From a bacterium (lineage in GTDB: Bacteria > Actinomycetota > Acidimicrobiia > Acidimicrobiales > Bin134): a stretch of DNA of 40,776 nucleotides. This document shows positions 28,799-37,737 of this stretch, piece after piece; the stretch's first letter is position 1; each line of letters starts with the position of its first letter. Both the position numbers and the translations under genes were made by a program. The stretch lies in NCBI GenBank assembly GCA_026709815.1, contig JAPOSH010000091.1, positions 1 through 40,776 of the forward strand, in the 5' to 3' direction. The notes beneath the pieces were generated by a model, which saw only the letters and a list, made by a program, of their open reading frames with translations, was not told the DNA's origin and did not search any database.

Positions 28799-29257
28799 TC
28801 ATGGATCCCCGAACAACCCGTCCGGCCCGTCCACGATCAGCCGACCGCCCGATTGCCCGACAAGGAAGGTCAGCGGCACCAGCGCCCCGGACTCCAGCAC
28901 CAGGAGATCGCTGGCCGGGTTGGCCTGCACCGCCTCCACCCTTCCCCTTTCTGCTCCGTCGGCCTCGCACACCGTCATGCCGATCAGCTCATGGACCCAC
29001 AATTCGCCAGGATCGGATATGGGCTCGGCCCTCAGCGCCAGTCCGCGCCGAGCATCGGCCGCGTCCCGATCGCCGATCTCGGCAAACCGCATGATCCAGC
29101 GCTGTTGAAAGGCCCGAGCTTCGAGCAGGGTGAGCTCGCCGAGGTCGGTGGCGAGAACCGCTCCCTTCTCGAGCCGCTCGGTGCGGTTGGTCCACAGGGT
29201 GACCACCACCTCCCCCCGGATCCCGTGCGCCCGGTCGATGCGCCCGACTTCTAGCAG
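28799..29257 (-). CDS. rimM: Ribosome maturation factor RimM (probable CTG start)
   Basis: LLEVGRIDRAHGIRGEVVVTLWTNRTERLEKG plus PRC-barrel region (LWVHELIGMTVCEADGAERGRVEAVQ). The conserved N-terminus lies upstream of the first GTG (29209). Confidence 0.85.
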   Translation of the reverse strand: MLEVGRIDRAHGIRGEVVVTLWTNRTERLEKGAVLATDLGELTLLEARAFQQRWIMRFAEIGDRDAADARRGLALRAEPISDPGELWVHELIGMTVCEADGAERGRVEAVQANPASDLLVLESGALVPLTFLVGQSGGRLIVDGPDGLFGDP

Positions 29258-29314
29258 AAAAGACGCCCTCGTTTACCAGCCACTGCACATCCGGCACCGG
29301 CCCTGGAGTGCGAT

Positions 29315-29356
29315 AACACCCGTTGATCAGTCGACAACACCCGTTGATCAGTCGAC
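29315..29356. repeat. Perfect 2 x 21-bp tandem duplication spanning the khpA stop codon
   Basis: aacacccgttgatcagtcgac at 29315-29335 and 29336-29356. Confidence 0.97.
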
Positions 29357-29668
29357 GAAATCAACGTCGATAGAACGGCCGTCCTTGCTGGCTGCGGCGC
29401 GCACAAGGGTGCGAATGGAGTTAGCCACTCGGCCCCGGCGACCGATGACCCGTCCCATATCCCCTTCGGCCACGGTGACTTCCAGCGTGATCGAGCCCTG
29501 TCGCTCGACTGCCTCCACCACCACCTCATCGGGGTTCTCCACCACCGACTTGACCAGGTACTCCAAAACGCTTCTTGCCGTCGGGACTTCGATAGCGTTG
29601 CCGTCTTCGTCGTCGAAGTCGTCGTCGGCGTAGACATCGCTGTCCGCTCCAAAATCATCGTCGCTCAT
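29348..29668 (-). CDS. khpA: KH-domain RNA-binding protein (KhpA-like) with acidic N-terminus
   Basis: EGDMGRVIGRRGRVANSIRTLVRAAASKDGRSIDVDFVD, between rpsP and rimM. ATGA overlap with rpsP. Confidence 0.9.
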   Translation of the reverse strand: MSDDDFGADSDVYADDDFDDEDGNAIEVPTARSVLEYLVKSVVENPDEVVVEAVERQGSITLEVTVAEGDMGRVIGRRGRVANSIRTLVRAAASKDGRSIDVDFVD

Positions 29669-30042
29669 GATTCCCCATCCTCAGCGTGCTCGTCTGCCTG
29701 CTCGTCACTTGGATCGAGGCCGTCAGATGCCTCAGCCGACGCGGCGGTGGTCACCTTGGCAACAGAAGCAGCCGCGGACCCGGCTTCCCCGGTGAACTCC
29801 GCCCACGCGCCCGATATGCCCAGCAGCTTCTGCACCCGCTCGCTGGGCTGGGCCCCGTGGCGGAGCCAGTGCAGCGCCCGCTCATTGTCAATCTCAATCA
29901 GAGAAGGCTCCAAGCGGGGGTTATAGGTCCCCAAGATCTCGATGAAGCGCCCATTGCGTGCTTTACGGGAATCGGCGGCCACCACTCGGTAGGTGGGCTG
30001 CTTCTTTTTGCCCATCCGCATCAGCCGGAGTCTTACTGCCAC
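29665..30042 (-). CDS. rpsP: 30S ribosomal protein S16
   Basis: GTG start gives MAVRLRLMRMGKKKQPTYRVVAADSRKARNGRFIEILGTYNP. Confidence 0.95.
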   Translation of the reverse strand: MAVRLRLMRMGKKKQPTYRVVAADSRKARNGRFIEILGTYNPRLEPSLIEIDNERALHWLRHGAQPSERVQKLLGISGAWAEFTGEAGSAAASVAKVTTAASAEASDGLDPSDEQADEHAEDGES

Positions 30043-30109
30043 TAGCCGGTCAGCCCTTCTGTCATCTCGGGTCCATTGGTCATACTGAGCCCGGTCGGCC
30101 CCGCCATCA

Positions 30110-30125
30110 GTGCCTTTTAAGGCAC
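30110..30125 (-). other. Perfect inverted repeat GTGCCTTAAAAGGCAC between ffh and rpsP
   Basis: Palindromic 16-mer read directly. Confidence 0.5.
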
Positions 30126-30160
30126 AACCCGGCACCAACCGCCGGATGGACACAAAACTC

Positions 30161-30186
30161 TACCCGCTGGGGCTCCCTGCGGGCTA
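30161..30186 (-). terminator. Probable intrinsic terminator of ffh
   Basis: Minus strand TAgCCCGC-...-GCGGGTA followed by GAGTTTTGTG, beginning at the ffh stop codon. Confidence 0.5.
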
Positions 30187-31614
30187 CCTCAGCGAGGAGA
30201 GATCGAATTGGCCGTCGTCCAACCCCGGCAAGGTGAGCTTGGGCTTGCCAGGTCTGCTCTGGCGGCCTCCCGGTGGAGTCACCCGGCTCCCCTTACGCCC
30301 CTTCTTGGACTTCTTGCGGGCTGAACCCGAGCCCTTGCCCCCCATCCGCTTCATCATCCGCTGCACTTCGCTGAACTGCCGCAAGAGCTGGGTGACCTCC
30401 GAGGGGCGGGTGCCCGAACCGGCCGCGATTCTCTGCCGCCGCGACCCGTCGATGACGCGGGGGGTGGCCCGCTCTTGGGGCGTCATCGAGCAGATGATGG
30501 CCTCAACCCGCTCGATGCGGTCATCTTCTATCTCGGCCTTGCGCAACTCGGGGGGAACGCCGGGGAGCATCCCCACCAAGTTCTGGAGCGAGCCCATCTT
30601 CTTGAGCTGGCGCATCTGCTCCAAGAAATCCTCCAGCGTGAACTCCCCCTCCAGCAATTTGGCCGCAGCCGCCTCGGCTTCAGCCTCCTCGTACACCTGC
30701 TCGGCCTTCTCCACCAGACTGAGCACGTCACCCATGCCAAGAATCCGACTGGCCACCCGGTCGGGGTGGAACAACTCGAACTCGTCAACCTTCTCGCCGG
30801 TGGAGGAAAAGGCGATGGGCCTTCCCACGACCTCCTTCACCGACAGGGCCGCGCCGCCGCGGGCATCGCCGTCCACCTTGGTGAGGATCACCCCGTCGAT
30901 CCCCAGAACCGCGTGAAACGCCTCTGCGGTGGTGACCGCATCCTGGCCAGTCATGGCATCGACGACCAAGAAGGTGTAATGGGGCTCGATGGCGCCGGAT
31001 ATCCGCCCCAGTTGGTCCATCATCTCCTCGTCGATGGCCAATCGCCCGGCGGTGTCGCAGATCACCACGTCTCGACCACCGGCCGCGGCCTCGGCCACGC
31101 CTTTTCGAGCCACGGCAATCGCATCAGAGGGCTCGCTGAACACCGGAACCTCGATGAAAGCACCCAGGGTGCGGAGCTGCTCGACCGCGGCAGGACGCTG
31201 CAAGTCGGCGCCTACCAGCATGGGGTTGCGGCCCTGCTGCTTGAACCAGGCGGCCAGCTTGGCCGCGTTGGTGGTCTTGCCCGATCCCTGAAGCCCGGCC
31301 AAAAGCACCACCGTGGGGGGTTTGGCCGGATGAGAGATTTCAAGAGTTTCGCCGCCCAGGGTGGCGATCAGCTCCTCGTGGACGAATTTGACCACTTGCT
31401 GGACCGGGTTCAGCGCCTTGTGAACCTCCGCTCCCACACACCGCTGCCGCACTCTGTCCTGGAATCCGCGGACCACATGGAGGTTCACGTCGGCGTCCAA
31501 GAGAGCCAGGCGGATTTCCCGCAGCACCTCGTCGACATCGCTTTCCCGCAGGGTCCCCAAACCCCGCATGCGCTTGAAGATGCCCTCGAATCGGTTGCTC
31601 AGCGTGTCGAACAT
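30184..31614 (-). CDS. ffh: Signal recognition particle protein Ffh
   Basis: LLAGLQGSGKTTNAAKLAAWFK, DTAGRLAIDEEMMDQL, TKVDGDARGGAALSV, M domain. Confidence 0.97.
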   Translation of the reverse strand: MFDTLSNRFEGIFKRMRGLGTLRESDVDEVLREIRLALLDADVNLHVVRGFQDRVRQRCVGAEVHKALNPVQQVVKFVHEELIATLGGETLEISHPAKPPTVVLLAGLQGSGKTTNAAKLAAWFKQQGRNPMLVGADLQRPAAVEQLRTLGAFIEVPVFSEPSDAIAVARKGVAEAAAGGRDVVICDTAGRLAIDEEMMDQLGRISGAIEPHYTFLVVDAMTGQDAVTTAEAFHAVLGIDGVILTKVDGDARGGAALSVKEVVGRPIAFSSTGEKVDEFELFHPDRVASRILGMGDVLSLVEKAEQVYEEAEAEAAAAKLLEGEFTLEDFLEQMRQLKKMGSLQNLVGMLPGVPPELRKAEIEDDRIERVEAIICSMTPQERATPRVIDGSRRQRIAAGSGTRPSEVTQLLRQFSEVQRMMKRMGGKGSGSARKKSKKGRKGSRVTPPGGRQSRPGKPKLTLPGLDDGQFDLSSLR

Positions 31615-31626
31615 GAGCCGCTCAGG

Positions 31627-32751
31627 CTACGCGCTCGTGGTCATCGGGGACGAGGGCAGGGGCGGCGAGAACAGCGCCTCGACGAATTCATGGGCGTCGA
31701 ACGGCGCCAGATCGCTGATCCCCTCTCCCAGACCCACCAGCTTCACCGGGATTCCCAATTCGTCTTGCACCGCCATGACGATGCCGCCTTTGGCCGACCC
31801 GTCGAGCTTGGTGAGCACGACGCCGGTCAACTCAGCCGATTCGGTGAAGCGCTGCGCCTGGGCCAGGCCGTTCTGGCCGGTGCTGGCATCGATCACCAGC
31901 AGCACCTCGGTCACCGTTCCCGGCCCCTTGCCCGCCACCCGACGGATCTTTGACAGCTCTTCCATCAAATTGGTGCGGGTGTGCAAACGGCCGGCGGTGT
32001 CGGCCATGACCAGCGGCACGCCCGCCGCCGAAGCATGTTCGATAGCGTCGAAGATCACCGAGCTGGGATCGGCGCCTTCCGCGCCCCGCACCAGCTCAGC
32101 GCCCGCCCGATCAGCCCACTGTCCCAGCTGCTCGGCCGCTGCCGCCCGAAACGTGTCCCCGGCGGCCAGCACCGCCCTGCGGCCGCTCTGGGCCTCTCGA
32201 GCCGCCAGCTTGCCGATGGTGGTGGTCTTGCCCACCCCGTTCACGCCCGTGAAAAGCCATACTGCGGGATCACCTTCGGTGCTGAGCTCGAGGTCATGGC
32301 CTTGCAGGCTCTGGGTCATCTGAGCTTTGAGCATGGCCATCAGCTCCTCGGCGTCGACGACCCTGTTCGCCTTGGCCTGCTCCTTGAGCCGGTCTATGAG
32401 TGCTGTGGTCGTGGCGACGCCCGCGTCGGCCAAGATGAGCGCTTCTTCGAGCTCCTCCCAAGCAGCGTCGTCTATGCCCCGAGAAACCACCGACACCATG
32501 AAGCTCGAGAACGCCCCCCGGGCGGTGGAGAGCCGGTCGCGAATACGGGTCCGCTCCGGTTGGGGCCCCGTCCCCGGCGCCAGATCCGGTTCTGCCTCCG
32601 GGGCCTGCTCCGGTTCTGCTTCCCGCTCCGCTGCCTGCTCCGGGGCCTGCTCATTCCCGTGGCCATCCTCGGTTCCGACCTCGGGCTCGGGCGCGGCCTG
32701 ATCAACAGCCCCGGCCTGTTCGCCTTGTTTTCGCCGCCGGCGAAGCACCAC
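31627..32751 (-). CDS. ftsY: SRP receptor FtsY
   Basis: GVNGVGKTTTIGKLAA, DTAGRLHTRTNLMEELSKI, TKLDGSAKGGIV; acidic A-domain-like N-terminus. Confidence 0.96.
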   Translation of the reverse strand: MVLRRRRKQGEQAGAVDQAAPEPEVGTEDGHGNEQAPEQAAEREAEPEQAPEAEPDLAPGTGPQPERTRIRDRLSTARGAFSSFMVSVVSRGIDDAAWEELEEALILADAGVATTTALIDRLKEQAKANRVVDAEELMAMLKAQMTQSLQGHDLELSTEGDPAVWLFTGVNGVGKTTTIGKLAAREAQSGRRAVLAAGDTFRAAAAEQLGQWADRAGAELVRGAEGADPSSVIFDAIEHASAAGVPLVMADTAGRLHTRTNLMEELSKIRRVAGKGPGTVTEVLLVIDASTGQNGLAQAQRFTESAELTGVVLTKLDGSAKGGIVMAVQDELGIPVKLVGLGEGISDLAPFDAHEFVEALFSPPLPSSPMTTSA

Positions 32752-34160
32752 TACTCCTCGCCCTGCCCATCGGTTTGCTGCGACACCGGACGAGAGCCGA
32801 TGACCACGGTGATCTCAAGGGGCGCGCCCTCGCGCACCACTTCCAGCCTCGCCTCGGTTCCCGGCACCCTGAACTGAACCTTGGCCGCCAGCTCGGTGAA
32901 GGTCGACACCGCCTCACCGTCTATGTTGACGATCAGGTCCCCTTCCTGCAATCCGGCCTCACCCGCGGGGGTGTCAGGCTCCACCTCGATGATCAGGGCA
33001 CCCGGTTCTCCGATTTCCGGGTCGGTTCCCCAGACTCCCAGGTAGCCGAGATCAGTGCTCTCGCCGTTCAGAATGCGCTGGACGATGTTCAAGGCGATGT
33101 CAGAAGGTATGGCAAAGCCCAGCCCGATGTTGCCGCTCACCTGACCGTCGGTCTGGATGAGGGTGTTCATACCGATAACCTGGCCGAAGCGGTTCGCCAG
33201 GGCGCCGCCCGAGTTGCCCGGGTTGATGGGAGCATCGGTTTGGATCATCTCGACGAATGCGCCGTCGCCCGTGCCCTCTCTGATCGCCCGGCCCACTGCG
33301 CTCACGATCCCGGAGGTCACCGACTGCTGCAATCCGAACGGGCTGCCCACCGCCACCGCCAACTGCCCGACCTCGACGGTCGAGCGGTCGGCAAAGACAG
33401 CAGGCCTGAGCGCCATGTCTGTGTCAACCCTCACCAAGCCGACGTCGATAGCCGGTGCAGCCCCAACCACCACTCCCTCGGCCCGAGTACCGTCGGCGAA
33501 CTGAACCCTGACCGCATCGGCATCGCCGAGCACATGGGCGTTGGTCAGAATCAGGCCGGATGCGTCGTAGATGATACCAGAGCCCTGCCCATATCTCGGC
33601 CGCTCCCCAGGGGGCTCCGTGCCGGAATCGGGGACGCCCTCATCAAGATCGGGAGGGATCGGAATCTCCTGGCCCGTCCTAGACGGGTTCACCTCGATGA
33701 GCACCACCGATGGAATGACCGCCCGGGCCACGGTCACCACCGGGTCGTCGGGCACGAAGGGGCTGTCCGGCTGATCAGAGCCTGTGGCGCCGTCCGAGCG
33801 AGGCTGTTCAGAGGGCGCCTCGGCCAACGGAGCTTGGAGCCGCGGTGCTGAGGCCGGAGCGCTTACCACCTGGGGCCCGGAGACCACAACCACTTCCGGC
33901 AACGGAGCGTCTCGGTTGAAGAAGATGCTGCCGACTCCGATGCCGATGCCGACCAATCCCACCACAGCCAGCAGCACCGAAGCCGCCAGCATGAAAACGA
34001 CAGGATTGCGGGATGGCGGGGATGGGCCTTCTCGGGGCGCCCAGGCGACCACCTCGCCGTCGCGCTGGTCAGGCAGATTGCCGGGCTGCTCGACGGGGCC
34101 TTCCAATTCCCACCCCAGGGGCGCCCACTCCGACCGGGGGTCTTCGGGCTCTGTGCTCAT
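32751..34160 (-). CDS. Membrane-anchored trypsin-like serine protease with PDZ domain (HtrA/DegP family)
   Basis: LILTNAHVLGDAD, NPGNSGGALANRFGQVIGMNT, PDZ GEAGLQEGDLIVNIDGEAV; N-terminal TM. Confidence 0.93.
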   Translation of the reverse strand: MSTEPEDPRSEWAPLGWELEGPVEQPGNLPDQRDGEVVAWAPREGPSPPSRNPVVFMLAASVLLAVVGLVGIGIGVGSIFFNRDAPLPEVVVVSGPQVVSAPASAPRLQAPLAEAPSEQPRSDGATGSDQPDSPFVPDDPVVTVARAVIPSVVLIEVNPSRTGQEIPIPPDLDEGVPDSGTEPPGERPRYGQGSGIIYDASGLILTNAHVLGDADAVRVQFADGTRAEGVVVGAAPAIDVGLVRVDTDMALRPAVFADRSTVEVGQLAVAVGSPFGLQQSVTSGIVSAVGRAIREGTGDGAFVEMIQTDAPINPGNSGGALANRFGQVIGMNTLIQTDGQVSGNIGLGFAIPSDIALNIVQRILNGESTDLGYLGVWGTDPEIGEPGALIIEVEPDTPAGEAGLQEGDLIVNIDGEAVSTFTELAAKVQFRVPGTEARLEVVREGAPLEITVVIGSRPVSQQTDGQGEE

Positions 34161-34176
34161 GTTGCGCGGGGAGTCC

Positions 34177-37100
34177 TCAGCCTTGTCCGAGAAGTACCTT
34201 CGGCTCTGAGGCTACCACCGCTTTTTCGGAAAGCACCTTTGAGCTTCCACCCGGCTTCATGGACACGCCGTAGAGGCAGTCGGCTGCTTCCATCGTGCGC
34301 TTCTGGTGGCTCACAATGAGAAGCTGGGCATCGGCTCGGAACTCGTCAACGAGCTGCAGGAAGCGATGCAGATTGATGTCGTCAAGCGCGGCTTCCACCT
34401 CGTCCATGACATAGAAGGGCGATGGCCGGCTGCGGAAGACCGCGAAGAGGAAAGCCAGCGCGGTGAGCGATCTCTCCCCCCCTGAGAGCAGGCTCAATCG
34501 CCGGATGTTCTTGCCCGAAGGACGGGCCTCGATCTCCACCCCGGTGTCTAGCAGCGCGTCGGGCTGGGTGAGCCTCAGCTTGCCCTCGCCGCCGGGGAAC
34601 AGAGTCTGGAACAGGTCGGCGAAGTTGCGGGCCACGTCGGAATACGCCGAGGAGAACACGGAGATGATCTCCTCATCGATCTTGCGGATCACCTTGCGAA
34701 GCTCCCGGCGGCTTTGGCGGATGTCGTCGATCTGGCTCTGCGTGAACTCGTAGCGCTCCGACATCGCTTCGTATTCCTCCAACGCCAACGGGTTCACCGG
34801 CCCCATGATGCGCAGTTCTTGCTCGAGCGACCGGATGCGGTCAACGGGCGCAACGCCCTGCTCGAGGTCGGGGCACGGCGCGGCCACTGCTTCACCGGGC
34901 TCGCAGTCCAGCTCCCGGCGGCACCGGTCAACCGCGGCCTCGAGCCTGACGCCGGCCTCCGCCAGCTCGATCTCGACGCTGCGGTCCCGCTCTCGGCACC
35001 GTCCCAGCCTGGCTTCAGCCTCCGACCGCTGGCGGCGCAAATCCTCCAGCTGCCGGGCGGCCTCTCGCGCCGCTTGCGATTCCCGAGCCCTCCGCCCGCG
35101 AAACTCCTCAAGCTGTTGGCCGGTCTCCTGGGCCCTCTGAGCCACGAGCTGCATCATCTGGTCCACAACGGACAGCCGGAGGTCGATCGCCTGCCGACGG
35201 GAGGCGGCTTCAGCGCGGGCTTGGGCCATCTGGCTCAGCCGGCGCTCGACCTCTGCTCGCTGAGCGGTCAACAACCGGCGCCGTTCATCGATGCCTGCCG
35301 CTCTCACCTGGTAGTCAGAGCGGAGGCTGCCGGTGGCCTGGGACTTCTCGGCCAACTCCTGTCGGGCCCGGCCCATCTCCTCGGCGCGAGCCCGCTGCTC
35401 GGCCTCTTGCGCCTCATGCCGAGGCAGCTCCCGGCTCAGCTCCCCGACCCGGCGGCGATCCCCGTTGATCCTTTCGCCCAGCTCCTCGCAGCGGGGCCCG
35501 AGCGCGGCAATGCCCACCTCTGCATCACGAAGCTCTCGCTCTGTCGCCGCCGCCCGATCCCGAGCGCGGCTGACCGCATCAGACTGGCTGTCGGCCAGCT
35601 CTCGGGCCCGGGCCTCGCGTCGTCCGGCCTCCTCCCGACGGCTGTCCGCCGCGGCCAGCCGCTGCTCGCCCATCCGGACCGCTTCGGCCGCTCGGGCCGA
35701 GGCCAGCTCTGCGTCTTCCAGCAGGCCCTTGGTGGCCCCGGAGCGGCGAACCCCCACCCGCCATCCTGAAGGGGAGAAGCGGTCGCCCCGGCGCGTCACA
35801 ACCACAGAGGCGGGGTGGGCCGCCGCCGCCGCCGCCGCTTCCCTGCTGCTGTCCACCACCCCGACCCCGCCGACGAGGGCGTCGAGCAGCCGGTCCACCC
35901 CCGGCGCCGACGAGCGGACATGGCGCCGCAAGGGGGTGCCGACAACCGGAGACGAAGCCCCCGGCGCCGACGAGCCCAAAGCCAAGACCGCGCCGCTCAT
36001 ATTGTCGGCCTCCAGCGTCGCGACAGCCCTCATCGCCACCTCGGAGTCGGACGCCACCACGGCGGCAATCGCCTCCCCCGCGGCGGCCTCGAAAGCCTCC
36101 TCCCATCCCCTATCGATGTCGACGACGTCGAGCAGGACGCCCACCACGCCTTCGATGCCGACGAGGCGCTGTGCCCCTGACGCGTCGCGCGCCTCGTCCA
36201 ATGCCAGCGACAGCGCCTCCCGCCGGGCCTCCCAGGCCTGCCTCTGGCCGACCGCGTCGGCCAGCACCGCCCGCTCCTGCTCGCAAACGGCCCGGGCCTG
36301 CTCGCTCAGGCGCTCGGACGACTGATGCTCCTCTTGCCGGGATCGCTGAGAGGCTTCGGCCTCGGCGGCTTCGGACCAGTGCCGCTCCAGCTCTTCGACC
36401 AGTGCCTGCCGGCGCTGCTGCAGCTCCTGCAGGTTCCGGCGGAGGCGATCCGACTCTGCTTGATCCCGCAGGATGGAAGCCTCCAAGACCCTGATCTCGC
36501 CCTTGACACGCGGCACCTCTGAACCCGCTGCCGGCGGACGCTCATTTCCCCACTGCTCGTCGAACGACAGGCGGAGCTGTTCGAGCTCCTGCTCCGCATC
36601 GTCGAGGGCGGCCGCATCGGGCCCCAGAGCGGCCTCCGATTCCTCTGCCTCATGCAGCTGTTGGCCCAGACGGTCCGATTCGGCCTCCAACGAGGCCACC
36701 AAATCCTCATCCACCCCTGCACTGCGGTCGCGCAGCAGACGCAGTCGGCGCTCGGCCAACAGCGCCTCCAAGCCCCGCAGCCGCTCGGTCGACCCTTCAA
36801 AGCGCAGCAAGGCGCGGCCGGTGTCGGACCCGTCGGCCTCTGAGAGGCGGGCCTCGGCTGCGGCGAGTTCCCGGCCCAATGCCTCGACTCGCCCGGTGAT
36901 CTGCTGCGTCTCACGGCACCCGGATGCCTGATCTTGGGTCAATTGGCGAACCCGTCGGCGCAGCTGGTCGATCTCCCGCCCGGCGAGAAAGCGGCGAACG
37001 CCGCTCAACTCCGCCACCAGGCCGCCATGGCGCCTGACCGCCTCGGCCTGCCGTTCCAGAGGTTTCAGCTGGCGGCGTATCTCCCGCACCACGTCGGACA

Positions 37101-37671
37101 GCCGGTTGAGGTTGGCTTCTGAAGCGGCCAGCCGCCGCTCCGACTTCTCCTTGCGGCGGCGGTGCTTCAATACTCCGGCCGCCTCCTCGATGACCGCCCG
37201 GCGATCCTCGGGCCGCGCGCTCAGCACTCCCTCTATCTGGCGCTGGGAGACAATGACATGCTGTTGGCGGCCGACGCCGGAATCGCTCAGCAGCTCTTGG
37301 ACGTCGAGCAGACGACAGGGAACCCCGTTGATGGCATAGGTGCTGTCGCCGCTGCGGAACAGCGTGCGGGTGATGGTGACGTCCTCGAAATCAATGGGCA
37401 GCAGTCGGGAGGCGTTGTCGATGCTCAGCGACACTTCTGCCCGGCCCAATCCCGCCCGGGCCGCGGTTCCAGCGAAGATCACGTCGTCCATCTTGGCCGA
37501 GCGCACCGACGTCGGGGCCTGCGCCCCCAGCGCCCAGGCCACTGCGTCCACGACGTTGGACTTGCCGCTGCCATTGGGGCCCACGATGGCGGTGACGCCG
37601 GGCTCGAACACCAGCGTGGTGGGATCGGCGAAAGATTTGAATCCCTTGAGCGTCAGCGCCTTCAAGAACAC
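34177..37671 (-). CDS. smc: Chromosome segregation protein SMC
   Basis: TAIVGPNGSGKSNVVDAVAWALG, coiled coils, LLSGGERSLTALAFLFAVFRSRPSPFYVMDEVEAALDDINLHRF. Confidence 0.97.
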   Translation of the reverse strand: MFLKALTLKGFKSFADPTTLVFEPGVTAIVGPNGSGKSNVVDAVAWALGAQAPTSVRSAKMDDVIFAGTAARAGLGRAEVSLSIDNASRLLPIDFEDVTITRTLFRSGDSTYAINGVPCRLLDVQELLSDSGVGRQQHVIVSQRQIEGVLSARPEDRRAVIEEAAGVLKHRRRKEKSERRLAASEANLNRLSDVVREIRRQLKPLERQAEAVRRHGGLVAELSGVRRFLAGREIDQLRRRVRQLTQDQASGCRETQQITGRVEALGRELAAAEARLSEADGSDTGRALLRFEGSTERLRGLEALLAERRLRLLRDRSAGVDEDLVASLEAESDRLGQQLHEAEESEAALGPDAAALDDAEQELEQLRLSFDEQWGNERPPAAGSEVPRVKGEIRVLEASILRDQAESDRLRRNLQELQQRRQALVEELERHWSEAAEAEASQRSRQEEHQSSERLSEQARAVCEQERAVLADAVGQRQAWEARREALSLALDEARDASGAQRLVGIEGVVGVLLDVVDIDRGWEEAFEAAAGEAIAAVVASDSEVAMRAVATLEADNMSGAVLALGSSAPGASSPVVGTPLRRHVRSSAPGVDRLLDALVGGVGVVDSSREAAAAAAAHPASVVVTRRGDRFSPSGWRVGVRRSGATKGLLEDAELASARAAEAVRMGEQRLAAADSRREEAGRREARARELADSQSDAVSRARDRAAATERELRDAEVGIAALGPRCEELGERINGDRRRVGELSRELPRHEAQEAEQRARAEEMGRARQELAEKSQATGSLRSDYQVRAAGIDERRRLLTAQRAEVERRLSQMAQARAEAASRRQAIDLRLSVVDQMMQLVAQRAQETGQQLEEFRGRRARESQAAREAARQLEDLRRQRSEAEARLGRCRERDRSVEIELAEAGVRLEAAVDRCRRELDCEPGEAVAAPCPDLEQGVAPVDRIRSLEQELRIMGPVNPLALEEYEAMSERYEFTQSQIDDIRQSRRELRKVIRKIDEEIISVFSSAYSDVARNFADLFQTLFPGGEGKLRLTQPDALLDTGVEIEARPSGKNIRRLSLLSGGERSLTALAFLFAVFRSRPSPFYVMDEVEAALDDINLHRFLQLVDEFRADAQLLIVSHQKRTMEAADCLYGVSMKPGGSSKVLSEKAVVASEPKVLLGQG

Positions 37672-37737
37672 CTATTGGACCCTACCCACCGCAGCGCCGC
37701 GGTTTGCGGAACCGCGAGCTCAAGCATCCCTCGGAGA

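Noticed and set aside
29251-29658. 135-aa minus-strand ORF containing STDQRVLSTDQRVL repeat
   Set aside because: Out-of-frame reading of khpA and the 21-bp duplication.
30475-31953. 492-aa plus-strand ORF opposite ffh/ftsY
   Set aside because: Antisense shadow ORF; no domain signatures.
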